In this document: piece by piece, positions 16,750 to 25,483 of the stretch
Layout of the letters: each line of letters begins with the position of its first letter
How positions within the stretch are numbered: the stretch's first letter is position 1
Assembly (NCBI GenBank): GCA_034211175.1
Contig: JAXHUH010000205.1
Location: forward strand, 1 to 64,000
Source: JAXHUH01 sp034211175
GTDB taxonomy: Bacteria; Actinomycetota; Acidimicrobiia; Acidimicrobiales; CAIXPF01
DNA length: 64,000 nucleotides
Direction of reading: 5' to 3'
Notes under the pieces: generated by a model
Databases searched by the model: none
Told to the model about the DNA's origin: nothing
What the model saw: only the letters and a program-made list of their open reading frames with translations
Translations under genes and position numbers: made by a program

Positions 16750-17801
16750 CCGTGGCCGACGCCGGGCTCGCGAAGGAGGACCGGTTCGCCGAGTCGGCCC
16801 GCAAGATCCGGCCGCCGTTCCGGCTCGACCCGGACCTGTGCATCTACAGTCCCCAGGAGAACGTCGACGCGCTCGACCTGCCGCTCGTCGCGGAGTGGCT
16901 GCGGTTCGTCGCCGGCGAGTGGGAACCAACCCCGGTGCCCGGCACGACCACCCGCCTCGCGCTGCTCCTGCCGTGCACCAAGTACAAGCCGTACCCGACG
17001 AGCCGGGAGCACCGCGGCATCAACGGCGCGCTCCTCGCCGCGGGTTGGCAGCCCGCCGGGGGCGGCTCGCGTGACACCGACGTGCCGGCCGAGCTGGCGT
17101 CGGTGCTCGACGCCGACGAGGACCCGGCCGTCCTCGACGTGTCCCCGCTCGTCCGCGACGGCGTGGTCGTCGACCGGTTCGTGATCTCCGAGCCGATGGC
17201 GCTCGTCCCGTACGAGCACGTCATGTGGTGGCGCGACGGCCAGAGCCCGGCGACGTCCTACGACGACCCCGGCTTGTTCGAGTCGCGGGGCACGTCGGTG
17301 TCGCCGTGGCGTGACGACTGCACCGCGGTGCCGGGCAGCGCCGGGCGCTGGCGCTGGGGGCCGGCCGAGCGCGACGCCTATGTCGACGTCCACGACCGGC
17401 TCGTCGCCGTGCTCGTCGAGGCCCTCGGTCGCCTACGGGACCACTACGACGGCATCGCCGCGTGGGTCGCCCCCGGGCTCACCCACCGCAGCTTCCTCGC
17501 CGACGCGGAGCTGCGCCGTCGCGAGTCGCTGCCGGCGTCCCGCAGGGGCGCGGCGGGCCGGCGCCCGCTCGTCGGGGTCGGTGACCACCTGCCCGGTGTC
17601 GTCGAGGTCCTCCCGACACGCGACCAGCTCGCCGACGCCCGCGACCGGCTCGCGGTGCGACTCGAGAAGGAGGGCCGCTCGTCGGGCCCCGGATCGGTGC
17701 GGTCGGTCTTCGCCCGCGGTGATGGCCACGACACCCCGCTCGGCCTCCCCGAGGCCACCGACCACCTCGTCGCCTGGCTCGACGTGAAGGCGGGCTCGTG
17801 A
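16746..17801 (+). CDS. DUF5591 (archaeosine synthase ArcS-type) domain protein
   Basis: Three blocks in order match the DUF5591 domain known from archaeal ArcS: LLLPCTKYKPYPTSREH (family PCSxxKPYSxSxxH) near residue 75, ISEPMALVPYEH (family SxPLGVVPxE) near residue 150, and SPATSYDDPG near residue 168 (family PAxxYDxP). ArcS works on 7-cyano-7-deazaguanine in archaeosine formation. This 351-residue bacterial protein lacks an evident transglycosylase domain and sits in a catabolic operon, so a different role is likely. GTG start and GTGA couplings on both sides. The assignment rests on recalled family motifs, without a profile search. Confidence 0.65.
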   Translation: MTVADAGLAKEDRFAESARKIRPPFRLDPDLCIYSPQENVDALDLPLVAEWLRFVAGEWEPTPVPGTTTRLALLLPCTKYKPYPTSREHRGINGALLAAGWQPAGGGSRDTDVPAELASVLDADEDPAVLDVSPLVRDGVVVDRFVISEPMALVPYEHVMWWRDGQSPATSYDDPGLFESRGTSVSPWRDDCTAVPGSAGRWRWGPAERDAYVDVHDRLVAVLVEALGRLRDHYDGIAAWVAPGLTHRSFLADAELRRRESLPASRRGAAGRRPLVGVGDHLPGVVEVLPTRDQLADARDRLAVRLEKEGRSSGPGSVRSVFARGDGHDTPLGLPEATDHLVAWLDVKAGS

Positions 17802-19171
17802 AGATCACCTCGCCGGCCGACGGCGCCCTGCTGGGCGAGCTGGCCTGGTTCGACGTCGCCGACGTCGAACCGATGGTCGCCGCGGCCCGCGAGGCGTTCT
17901 CGACGTGGCGCTCCGTGGCTCCCCACGCGAGGGCCGCGATCCTGCGGCGGGCCGCCGCCGCACTCGACGCACGGGCCGAGGAGCTGGGCAACCTCCACGC
18001 CGCCGAGTCGGGGAAGGTGCTCGGCCAGGCGATCGGGGAGGTGCGGGGCGCAGCGGCGCTGATCGACGCCAACGCCAACCTCGCCCTCACCGCCACCGGT
18101 GAGGTGGCCCCCACCGGCGCGGTGCCCCGCACCGAGCGGGACCTGACCATCGTCGAACGGGTGCCCCTCGGGGTGGTCGTGTGCGTGATCCCGTTCAACT
18201 TCCCGGTCGAGCTGACCGTGGAGAAGGCGGCCGCCGCCCTGGCCGCCGGGAACGTCGTGATCGTGAAGCCCCCGCCCCAGAACCCGCTCGCCACGGCCGA
18301 GACGGTGGCCGTGCTCAACGAGGCCGGCCTCCCGCCCGGTGTGCTCCAGCTCGCCCCCGGTGGCACCGACGTCGCCGCCGCCCTGTGCTCGGCGGACGGC
18401 GTCGACGCGGTGTCGCTCACCGGGAGCGTCGGCGCCGGCGTGGCCGTCGCCCGCGCCACCGCGACCACGCTGCGCCCGTTGCACCTCGAGCTGGGCGGCA
18501 ACGGCGCCGCCATCGTCCTGCCCGGCAGCGGTGACCTGGATGGCTACCTGGACCACGTGACCGCCGAGACGCTGGCCGGCCGCCTCCTGATGAACGGCCA
18601 GGCGTGCGCGGCCACGAAGCGGGTGCTCGCCGTCGGCGACACCGCCGGCCCGCTGATCGACGCCACCGCCGCCGAGCGGGTCGCGGCCCAGGTCGGCCGG
18701 GCGGTGGCCGACGGCGGCCGCCTCGCGCTCGGCAGCGGCGAGGCCGACCGTGCCTGGTTCGAACCGACGGTGCTGGCCGAGGTGCCCGCCGACGCCGCGG
18801 TCGCCGTCGACGACGAGATCTTCGGGCCGGTCGTGACCGTCGTGCCCGTGCCCGACGTCGCCAGCGCCGTCGCCGTGGCCAACGCAACGTCGTTGCGGCT
18901 CACCGCCTCCGTGTTCGGGGAGGGTGTGGGCGAGATGTTGGCCGTCGCCGAGCAGCTCGACTTCGGCGGGGTCGTCGTCGGCGGCACCAACAACTACCGG
19001 CCGGCCGTCGTCCCGTTCGGCGGGGTCGGCCTCGCCGGCGCCGGCCGGGAGGGCATCGGCTATGCCTACGAGGAGCTGACCCGCACCCGGTTCATCGCCT
19101 TCCGCAACCTGCGACCCGCGCCCGCCGTCATCCCCGACGCGCCGCCCCCGGAGGCCGGTGGTCATGGCTGA
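17798..19171 (+). CDS. NAD(P)-dependent aldehyde dehydrogenase
   Basis: Oxidises an aldehyde to the acid (or acyl-CoA). Family features: IPFNFP with the oxyanion Asn near residue 130, VIVKPP, SLTGSVGAG (cofactor loop), LELGGNGAAIV with the catalytic Glu, GQACAATKR with the nucleophilic Cys near residue 270, and EIFGPVV. At 457 residues it is slightly short for the family because the N-terminus begins close to the Rossmann fold. It could act on the semialdehyde made by the class III aminotransferase encoded two genes downstream. GTG start within the previous stop. Confidence 0.9.
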   Translation: MKITSPADGALLGELAWFDVADVEPMVAAAREAFSTWRSVAPHARAAILRRAAAALDARAEELGNLHAAESGKVLGQAIGEVRGAAALIDANANLALTATGEVAPTGAVPRTERDLTIVERVPLGVVVCVIPFNFPVELTVEKAAAALAAGNVVIVKPPPQNPLATAETVAVLNEAGLPPGVLQLAPGGTDVAAALCSADGVDAVSLTGSVGAGVAVARATATTLRPLHLELGGNGAAIVLPGSGDLDGYLDHVTAETLAGRLLMNGQACAATKRVLAVGDTAGPLIDATAAERVAAQVGRAVADGGRLALGSGEADRAWFEPTVLAEVPADAAVAVDDEIFGPVVTVVPVPDVASAVAVANATSLRLTASVFGEGVGEMLAVAEQLDFGGVVVGGTNNYRPAVVPFGGVGLAGAGREGIGYAYEELTRTRFIAFRNLRPAPAVIPDAPPPEAGGHG

Positions 19172-19889
19172 GCCCGCTGATCTTGCCGCGGTGCGCGCCG
19201 AGGTCGCCGCCACCGCGAGGCGCGTGGTCGCTGCCGGGCTGATCGGCGCGTTCGGCCACGTCTCGTCCCGTCTGCCCGACGGTGAGGGCCCCACCGGCGG
19301 CATCGCCATCACCTCCACCCGACCGCTGGCCCGGACCACACCCGACGAGGTGCTGGTCGTCGACGCGGAGGCCACACCGGTCGCCGGGCCCGTCGGCGAC
19401 GCACCCCTCGAACGGGTCATGCACCTGGCGATCTACGCCGCCCGGCCCGACGTCGGTGCCATCTGCCGGGGCCATCCGGCGGCCGCGGTGGCGTGGGGCG
19501 CCGGGACCCGGGACCTGCCGCTGCTCCACGGCCTCGGGGCCATGGCCGGTCGGCGGGTGGCGGTCCACCACGACATCGACCTGATCACCACCGTCGAGTC
19601 CGGCCGGGCCGTCGCCGCGACGCTCGGCGACGACCACGCCGTGTTGCTGCGGTCCAACGGAGGCCTCGCCGTCGGCGCCACGCTCGACGAGGCCGCCACC
19701 CGACTGTGGTACGTCGAGGAGCGTGCCGCCGTCGCGCTCGCCGCACCCGACGCCGGGAAGTCGCCGGCTCCCGCCGCCGACTGGGAGCCCCGGTGGCACC
19801 ACGTTCCCGCGGAGCTGCGACGTGCCGTCGCCTGGTTCCGCGCCACCCACGACGTCCCCCTCGGCCCCGCGGCCGACGCCGGGACCTGA
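19164..19889 (+). CDS. Class II aldolase/adducin-fold protein
   Basis: Zinc-dependent aldolase/epimerase/decarboxylase fold, 241 residues. Motifs: GAFGHVSSRLPD near residue 28, ITSTRPLARTTPDEVLVVD, and AICRGHPAAAVAWG with metal His residues near position 100. The later RSNGGLAVGATLDEA replaces the common RGHG motif, so the third metal His is not obvious. ATG 19164 is preferred over an upstream GTG because homology begins there; it overlaps the dehydrogenase by 8 bases. It would make or break a C-C bond in a hydroxy-carboxylate product, but the substrate is unknown. Confidence 0.8.
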   Translation: MAEPADLAAVRAEVAATARRVVAAGLIGAFGHVSSRLPDGEGPTGGIAITSTRPLARTTPDEVLVVDAEATPVAGPVGDAPLERVMHLAIYAARPDVGAICRGHPAAAVAWGAGTRDLPLLHGLGAMAGRRVAVHHDIDLITTVESGRAVAATLGDDHAVLLRSNGGLAVGATLDEAATRLWYVEERAAVALAAPDAGKSPAPAADWEPRWHHVPAELRRAVAWFRATHDVPLGPAADAGT

Positions 19890-19904
19890 CCCTCGGGAGA
19901 ACCG

Positions 19905-21173
19905 ATGTTCGCACCCCTTGACGCCAACCCGACGCTCGACGACGAGGCGATCGACGACTACCGGGACCGCTTCGCCGCCCACGTCGCCCAGACCGCGCCG
20001 GGCCGCAAGGAGCTGGTGGTCGACGAGGCCCGGGGCTGCACCGTCAAGACCGCGGATGGCCGCCTCTACCTCGACATGACCTCGGGGATCGCGGTCGCCA
20101 ACGTCGGCCACTGCCACCCCGAGGTCGTCGCCGCCGTCCAGGCCCAGGTCGCCCGCTACGCCCACGTCAACGTCTACGGGCGGTTCGTGGTCCCCGGCCA
20201 GGTCGAGATCACCGAGCGCCTCGCCCGGGTCGCGCCCGGCGACCTCGACGTCGCCTTCCTCACCTCGACCGGCACCGAGGCCACCGAGGGTGCGCTGAAG
20301 CTGGCCCGCAAGTACACGGGCCGCCCCGGGTTCGTGGCGTTCGAGCGCTCCTTCCATGGCCGCACGTTCGGGGCGCTGTCGGTCTCGTGGCGCGAGGAGT
20401 GGCGCACGCCGTTCGAGCCGCTGCTGCCCGGCCCGCAGTTCGTGCCGTTCGACGACCTCGACGCCGCCGCGGCCGCCATCGACGACACGACCGCGGCGGT
20501 GATCGTCGAGGCCGTCCAGGGCGAGGGCGGCGTGCGGGTGCCGTCCGACGACTTCCTTCCCGGCCTGCGCCGCCTGTGCGACGAGCGGGGCGCGCTGCTG
20601 ATCTGCGACGAGGTCCAGGGTGGCATGGGACGCTCCGGCCGGTGGTTCTCGTTCGAGCACTGGGACGTCGTGCCCGACATCGTCACGCTGGCCAAGTCGT
20701 TCGGCGGCGGCCTGCCCCTCGGGGCGGTGCTGTCGACCGAGGAGATCTTCGCCACCTTCGTCGACCCGCCGCTGTCCCACCTCACGACCTTCGGTGGCAA
20801 CCCGGTGTCGTGCGCCGCCGCGGTCGCTGCGTTCGACCTCACCGAGCGGGAGGGTCTCGTCGCCCGGGCGGCCGAGCTCGGCGACTACCTGGGGGAGCGG
20901 CTCGAGTCGGTTCGGTCCCAGTTCCCCGACAAGGTCAGTGCGGTGCGGGGCAAGGGCCTCTGGTACGCCTTCGACCTCGCCGGCGTGGACTCGGCCCAGC
21001 CCCTGGTGAACGAGATGCAGCGCCGGGGCATCCTCGTCGGGTCGGTGCTCAACGCGTCGGCCACGGTGCGGATCACCCCGCCGCTCATCATCACCCCGAC
21101 CGAGATCGACGTGTTCATCGGCGCCCTGCGGGCCGCGCTCGACCACGGCCAGCACCTCGGAGCCGGTGCGTGA
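19905..21173 (+). CDS. Class III (omega) PLP aminotransferase
   Basis: Transaminase of 422 residues of the acetylornithine/4-aminobutyrate/beta-alanine group. Cofactor-site features: TSTGTEATEGALKLARKYTG near residue 122, SFHGRTFGALS, EAVQGEGGV, DEVQGGMGRSG near residue 236, and the PLP lysine in TLAKSFGGGLPLG near residue 262. A GGGAGA-like ribosome site lies before ATG 19905. With the aldehyde dehydrogenase it would convert an omega-amino acid, such as beta-alanine from pyrimidine-like ring cleavage, into a semialdehyde and then an acid. Its stop overlaps the next gene's GTG. Confidence 0.9.
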   Translation: MFAPLDANPTLDDEAIDDYRDRFAAHVAQTAPGRKELVVDEARGCTVKTADGRLYLDMTSGIAVANVGHCHPEVVAAVQAQVARYAHVNVYGRFVVPGQVEITERLARVAPGDLDVAFLTSTGTEATEGALKLARKYTGRPGFVAFERSFHGRTFGALSVSWREEWRTPFEPLLPGPQFVPFDDLDAAAAAIDDTTAAVIVEAVQGEGGVRVPSDDFLPGLRRLCDERGALLICDEVQGGMGRSGRWFSFEHWDVVPDIVTLAKSFGGGLPLGAVLSTEEIFATFVDPPLSHLTTFGGNPVSCAAAVAAFDLTEREGLVARAAELGDYLGERLESVRSQFPDKVSAVRGKGLWYAFDLAGVDSAQPLVNEMQRRGILVGSVLNASATVRITPPLIITPTEIDVFIGALRAALDHGQHLGAGA

Positions 21174-22576
21174 GCGCTCCCGATGAACGGCCCGGCGAGC
21201 TACCGGGGCGCGGCGAGGTCCTCGTCCGGGGCGCCTGGGTCCTGACCGTCGGCGCCGCCGGCGAGGTCCGCGACGGCGCGGTCCACGTCCGTGACGGCGC
21301 CGTCGTCGAGGTCGCTCCGTTCGAGGCGCTGCAGCGGCGACTGCCCGACGTTGCGGTGGTCGGTGACGGCACCGGGATCGTGGCGCCCGGGTTCGTGAAC
21401 GCCCACACCCACCTCTCCGAGGCCTACGTCACCGGCATCGGCTCCGAGCTGGCGCTGTGGGAGTGGGGCGAGCGGATCGTCGGCCCGGTCGGCACCGCGC
21501 TGGTGCGCGACGACGCCTGCGAGGGCACGAAGCTGCGGGCCGTCGAGATGCTCCTCAGCGGCGTGACCTGCGTGAACGACATGTTCGTCCACGCCCATCC
21601 GGGGTCGATGGCCACCCTGGGTGTCGTCGACGGGCTCACCGCGGCCGGCCTTCGGGGCGTCGTGTCGTTCGGGGCCGAGGACGCCTACCCGACCACCGAG
21701 GCCCTCGCGTCCGCCGGCGTGGGGTCCGTGCTCGACGAGCAGGAGGCGCTGGCCGACGCGGCCGACGCGACCGAGCTGGTCGGGTTCCGCTACGGCATCG
21801 GCACCCTGCTCGGCCAGAGCGACGGGCTGCTGGCCGACGGGCTCGCCCTGTGCCACGACCGGGGCTGGGGGGTGCACACCCACCTCGCCGAGGTGCGGAT
21901 GGAGGGCCCGGCCGCCGAGAAGCGCTGGGGCGCCCGCCCGGTGGAGGCGGCCCGGAGGTTGGGCGTGTTCGACACCCCGGCGATCGTCGGCCACGCCATC
22001 TGGGTCGACGACGACGAGATCGTCGAGCTCGCCCGCACCGGCGTGGCGGTGGCCCACAACCCGGTCGCCAACATGATCCTCGGCTCCGGGGTGTGCCCGC
22101 TCGCCCGCCTGCGGGGCGCCGGCATCGCCGTCGGCATCGGCACCGACGGCGCCGCGTCCAACGACTCCCAGGACATGTTGCAGGCCGTGAAGATGGCCGC
22201 CCTGCTCCAGAAGGTCCACCACGTCGACCCCGGCGTGGTGTCGGCCGACGACGTGCTGGCCATGGCGACGATCGACGGTGCCCGGGCCCTCGGCCTCGAC
22301 CACCTGATCGGCAGCCTCGACCCGGGCAAGCGGGCCGACCTCGTGCTGTACCAGGGCACGGTCGACGTGGCCGTGCTCCACGACCCCGTCGGTCAGCTCG
22401 TCTACGGCGCGTCGCCCCGCTCGGTGCGCGACGTCTGGGTCGACGGCCGCCGAGTCGTTGCCGACCGGCAACCGGTCACGCTCGACGAGACCGCGCTGGT
22501 CGCGGCGACCGGCGCGCGGGCCGCCCGCATCGCCCACGAGTCGGGCCTCGCCGCCGCGGGAGTCTCCCGCCTGTGA
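21170..22576 (+). CDS. TrzN/guanine-deaminase-like amidohydrolase (paralogue 2)
   Basis: Second aminohydrolase of the AtzA/TrzN type, 468 residues, clearly paralogous to the gene at 13500. Metal-site motifs are canonical here: NAHTHL near residue 78, VHTHLAEVRME near residue 234, GHAIW, and IGTDGAASNDSQDM near residue 322. Paralogue 1 has NTHGH and VDGPASND instead. GTG start coupled to the aminotransferase. It is the last gene before a 256-base gap holding tandem hairpin repeats and may be the end of the main transcript. Confidence 0.85.
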   Translation: MSAPDERPGELPGRGEVLVRGAWVLTVGAAGEVRDGAVHVRDGAVVEVAPFEALQRRLPDVAVVGDGTGIVAPGFVNAHTHLSEAYVTGIGSELALWEWGERIVGPVGTALVRDDACEGTKLRAVEMLLSGVTCVNDMFVHAHPGSMATLGVVDGLTAAGLRGVVSFGAEDAYPTTEALASAGVGSVLDEQEALADAADATELVGFRYGIGTLLGQSDGLLADGLALCHDRGWGVHTHLAEVRMEGPAAEKRWGARPVEAARRLGVFDTPAIVGHAIWVDDDEIVELARTGVAVAHNPVANMILGSGVCPLARLRGAGIAVGIGTDGAASNDSQDMLQAVKMAALLQKVHHVDPGVVSADDVLAMATIDGARALGLDHLIGSLDPGKRADLVLYQGTVDVAVLHDPVGQLVYGASPRSVRDVWVDGRRVVADRQPVTLDETALVAATGARAARIAHESGLAAAGVSRL

Positions 22577-22605
22577 CCCCGACCCAAATCCCGCCCCAAA
22601 CCCCC

Positions 22606-22772
22606 GAACTGGCCCCTACTCAGTGCCACGGGTGGTACGCGGCGGGGGCCAGAACCTCCGAACTGGCCCCTACTCAGTGCCATGGGTGGCACGGGTGGCA
22701 CGCTGCGGGGGCCAGAACGCCGGAACTGGCCCCATCTCAGTGCCACGGGTGGCACGCGACGGGGGCCAGAAC
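22606..22772. repeat. Three tandem copies of a 50-59 base hairpin-forming repeat
   Basis: Copies lie at 22606-22655, 22660-22718 and 22723-22772. Each begins GAACTGGCCCC and ends GGGGGCCAGAAC, so the outer arms pair. Inside each is a second dyad, GTGCCAC/GTGGCAC or a close variant, so each unit can fold into a two-tier hairpin. Copy 2 carries a 9-base internal duplication (ACGGGTGGC type). Spacers are only 4 bases, which excludes CRISPR. Located after the amidohydrolase stop and before a FAD oxidoreductase, it may act as a terminator or mRNA end-stabiliser, or be a genome-wide REP-like element. Confidence 0.85.
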
Positions 22773-22832
22773 GACGAGGTGCCGCGGGGATCGGGGGTTC
22801 TGCCAGGCGGCTGCGACCGAAGGGGCGGGGCG

Positions 22833-24470
22833 ATGAGCACGACACCGCACGTCGCGGTCATCGGCGCCGGGCACAACGGTCTCGTGGCCGCCACCTACCT
22901 GGCCCGGGCCGGGCTGGAGGTCACGGTGCTCGAGGCCGCGCCCGAGCCGGGCGGGTGCATCTGGACCGACGAGCGGCCGTCGGGCCACCGGCTCGAACGG
23001 GGAGCCATCGACCACAGCGGCATGGTCGAGGTGGCCGAGGACCTGGGCCTCGCGGCCCACGGCCTCGCCTACCTCGAGCGTGACACGGTGACCGCGGCGG
23101 CGTTCGGTGACGGCACGACCCTGGTGTTCCCGGTGTCGTCCGAGGAGGCGATCGAACGGGTCGGGGCCGACGGGCCCGCCTACCGGGAGACGGTCGAGCT
23201 GGCCCAGCGCATCTTCGCGATGCTCGACCAGTTCCCCGAGCCGCCGACGCTGACCGCGCTCGGCGCCGCGCTCGCACCGCTGCCCGGCGGCGATGCGCTG
23301 TTCCGCACCCTGCTGTCGTCGTCGGAGACCGTGCTGGAGCGCCGCTTCGCTTCCCCGTACCTGCGCAGCGCCGCGGCGATGCACGGCGCCCACCCCCAGC
23401 TCGCGCCGTGGCTGCCGGGCACCGGGATGTTCGCCCTGCTCCTCGCCGCAGCCCACGACCAGCCGACGGTGCGCCCGATCGGCGGCTCGAAGGCGTTGAT
23501 CACCGCCCTGACCTCGGCGGTCGTGGCCGAGGGTGGCACGGTGCGGTGCGGTGAGGCGGTCACGTCATTGGCCCCGGCCGGTGGCCGGGCCACGGTGCGG
23601 CTCTCCTCGGGCGACGACCTGGTCGCCGACGCGGTCGTGTCGACCCTCGACATCCGCCGCACCGTCGCGGTGCTCGACGAGCCACCCGCGGTGATGACCG
23701 ACGCCGCGTTCTCGGTCGGCAGCGGCCGGTTCAACGTCGCCGAGCTGAAGATCGACCTGACCTTCGACGGCCCGATCGGCGGGGTCTGCGAGGAGGGCGG
23801 CGCCGACGACTCGCTGTGGCTGCTGCAGCCGCGGGTCGACAGCCTGCGCCAGGCGTTCGCCGAGATCATGGCCGGCCGGATGCCGGAGGCACCGGCCGCG
23901 ATGTGGGCCAGTCCGTCGGCCCACGACCCGTCGGCCGCACCTGACGGCGGCTCCTCGTTGTGGCTGTCGAGCTTCGTGCCGCTCCACCCGGCGGCCGGCC
24001 CGTGGGACGAGTCCGCCGAGGAGGCGGCCGCGCGCCGGGTGCTCGGCGCCGTCGGCGAGGTCGCCGGTGTCGACCTCGCGGCCCGGGCGAGGGAGATCGT
24101 CGTGAGCGGCCCGGCGACGTGGTCGCAGCGGCTGCGCTCGCCCGACGGCAACCCGAACCATCTCGATCTCAGCGTCGATCAGCTGCTCGGCTGGCGGCCG
24201 CCGGGGATGGCGGGCCACCGCAGCGCGCTCGACTGGCTCTACCTGTCCGGTGCCGGGACCAACCCCGGGGGCGGCCTGAGCGGGGTGGCGGGCCGCAATG
24301 CTGCGCGTGCGGTGCTGGCCGACCTCGGCCGCCCCGCGTCGACCAACCGCAACGGTGCGCACCCGGCGGTCGCCGCCGCCGCCCGGAGCGGCCGGCTCGT
24401 GCGGGACGAAGCGACGGCGTTGTGGAACGGGTTCCGGATGTACCGATCGATGCGGCGGGGAGCACGCTGA
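22833..24470 (+). CDS. FAD-dependent oxidoreductase (phytoene desaturase/PYROXD2-like)
   Basis: Flavoprotein oxidoreductase of 545 residues. The dinucleotide-binding motif VIGAGHNGLVAATYLARAG is at the N-terminus, followed by VTVLEAAPEPGGCIWTDE. Near the C-terminus is the FAD-contacting segment LYLSGAGTNPGGGLSGVAGRNAAR. This layout matches the NAD(P)/FAD oxidoreductases related to carotenoid desaturases and PYROXD2. The ATG has a purine-rich GGGGCGGGGCG before it. Its stop overlaps the methyltransferase start (TGATG). Whether it belongs to the heterocycle locus or to a separate three-gene unit is unclear because of the hairpin repeat upstream. Confidence 0.82.
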   Translation: MSTTPHVAVIGAGHNGLVAATYLARAGLEVTVLEAAPEPGGCIWTDERPSGHRLERGAIDHSGMVEVAEDLGLAAHGLAYLERDTVTAAAFGDGTTLVFPVSSEEAIERVGADGPAYRETVELAQRIFAMLDQFPEPPTLTALGAALAPLPGGDALFRTLLSSSETVLERRFASPYLRSAAAMHGAHPQLAPWLPGTGMFALLLAAAHDQPTVRPIGGSKALITALTSAVVAEGGTVRCGEAVTSLAPAGGRATVRLSSGDDLVADAVVSTLDIRRTVAVLDEPPAVMTDAAFSVGSGRFNVAELKIDLTFDGPIGGVCEEGGADDSLWLLQPRVDSLRQAFAEIMAGRMPEAPAAMWASPSAHDPSAAPDGGSSLWLSSFVPLHPAAGPWDESAEEAAARRVLGAVGEVAGVDLAARAREIVVSGPATWSQRLRSPDGNPNHLDLSVDQLLGWRPPGMAGHRSALDWLYLSGAGTNPGGGLSGVAGRNAARAVLADLGRPASTNRNGAHPAVAAAARSGRLVRDEATALWNGFRMYRSMRRGAR

Positions 24471-25483
24471 TGAGCGCACACGGCAACGACGACGGTGGGC
24501 TGGGGCCCGCGGTCCTCCAACTGGTGTCGGGCTACCAGGAGCCGGCGGCGTTGGTCGCCGCGTGCCGGATCGGGCTGTTCGATGCTCTCGCCGACGATCC
24601 CGCCGACGCCGACGCGCTCGCCGCCGGGCTGGCCGTCGACGCCGGCGGTCTGCGGTCGCTGCTCGACACGCTGGTCGTCGCCGGGCTCGTTGCCCGCGGC
24701 CCGGCCGGGTACTCGGCCGCTGCGGAGGTGCGTGCCCGCCTCGGACGCGAGGGCGACCTGACCCGGATCGTGCACAAGGAGTCGGTGTTCGCCCGGGTGT
24801 GGCTCGACCTCGACGAGACCCTGCGGACCGGCACGCCCCGCATGGCACCGTGGGCTCATCGGCTGGCGTCGGAGCCCGATGTCGCCCGGTCGTTCCTCGA
24901 GGCGTTGTGCGTGATCGCCGAGACGATGGGCCCCGACCTGACCGGCCTGCCGTTGTTCGCGCCGCCCGTGCGGGTGGTCGATGTCGGCGGCGGGCTCGGG
25001 ACTCACGCCCGGCCGCTCGCCGCCGCTGGTGCCGCGGTCACCCTCGTCGACCTGCCGCCGGTGGCCGGCTGGGCCGCCGACGCCGCGGCGGGCTGGGGAC
25101 TGCCGCCCGACGTTCCGCCGGTCGAGGTCGTCGGCGCCGATGTCGTCGCCGACCGCTCGTGTGGGGTGGAGCCGGGCAGCGCCGATGTCGTACTCGTCTC
25201 CCACGTCGTCCACGACCTCGTCGACACCGAAGCCCGGACCGTGCTCACCCAGGCCGCGGTCGCCGCCCGACCGGGCGGGCGCGTGGTCGTCGTCGAGATC
25301 CCGGGTGACGCCGGACCGGTCGCCGTCGGCCCGCTGTTCGGCCTGATGATGCGGGTCGAGACGCCGGGACGTGCCCGCCCGGTCGCCGAGCTCGTCGAGC
25401 TGATGGCGGCCGCAGGCCTGACCGCGATCGAGCGTGCGCCCTACGCTGACCCCGTGGCCGTACTCGTGGGGATCAAGCCATGA
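24470..25483 (+). CDS. SAM-dependent O-methyltransferase (dimerisation wHTH plus methyltransferase)
   Basis: Small-molecule methyltransferase of 337 residues, plant O-methyltransferase/hydroxyneurosporene type. The N-terminal 100 residues look like the helical dimerisation domain (GYQEPAALVAACRIGLFDAL). The SAM site is VVDVGGGLGTHARPLAA near residue 167, with VTLVDLPPV and a SHVVHDLVDTEA segment where family members place the catalytic base. The C-terminal GRVVVVEIPGDAGPVAVGPLFGLMM is typical. It is coupled upstream to the FAD oxidoreductase and downstream to the GntR gene. Substrate unknown. Confidence 0.82.
   Translation: MSAHGNDDGGLGPAVLQLVSGYQEPAALVAACRIGLFDALADDPADADALAAGLAVDAGGLRSLLDTLVVAGLVARGPAGYSAAAEVRARLGREGDLTRIVHKESVFARVWLDLDETLRTGTPRMAPWAHRLASEPDVARSFLEALCVIAETMGPDLTGLPLFAPPVRVVDVGGGLGTHARPLAAAGAAVTLVDLPPVAGWAADAAAGWGLPPDVPPVEVVGADVVADRSCGVEPGSADVVLVSHVVHDLVDTEARTVLTQAAVAARPGGRVVVVEIPGDAGPVAVGPLFGLMMRVETPGRARPVAELVELMAAAGLTAIERAPYADPVAVLVGIKP

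Noticed and set aside
4251..22500. Standard reductive pyrimidine degradation pathway
   Set aside because: Hydantoinase-like, nitrilase-fold, aminotransferase and aldehyde dehydrogenase genes fit, but dihydropyrimidine dehydrogenase is absent and the Qng1, DUF5591, enamidase and TrzN-like genes do not belong to it.
22606..22772. CRISPR array
   Set aside because: Repeat units are separated by only 4 bases, are internally palindromic and there are no cas genes.
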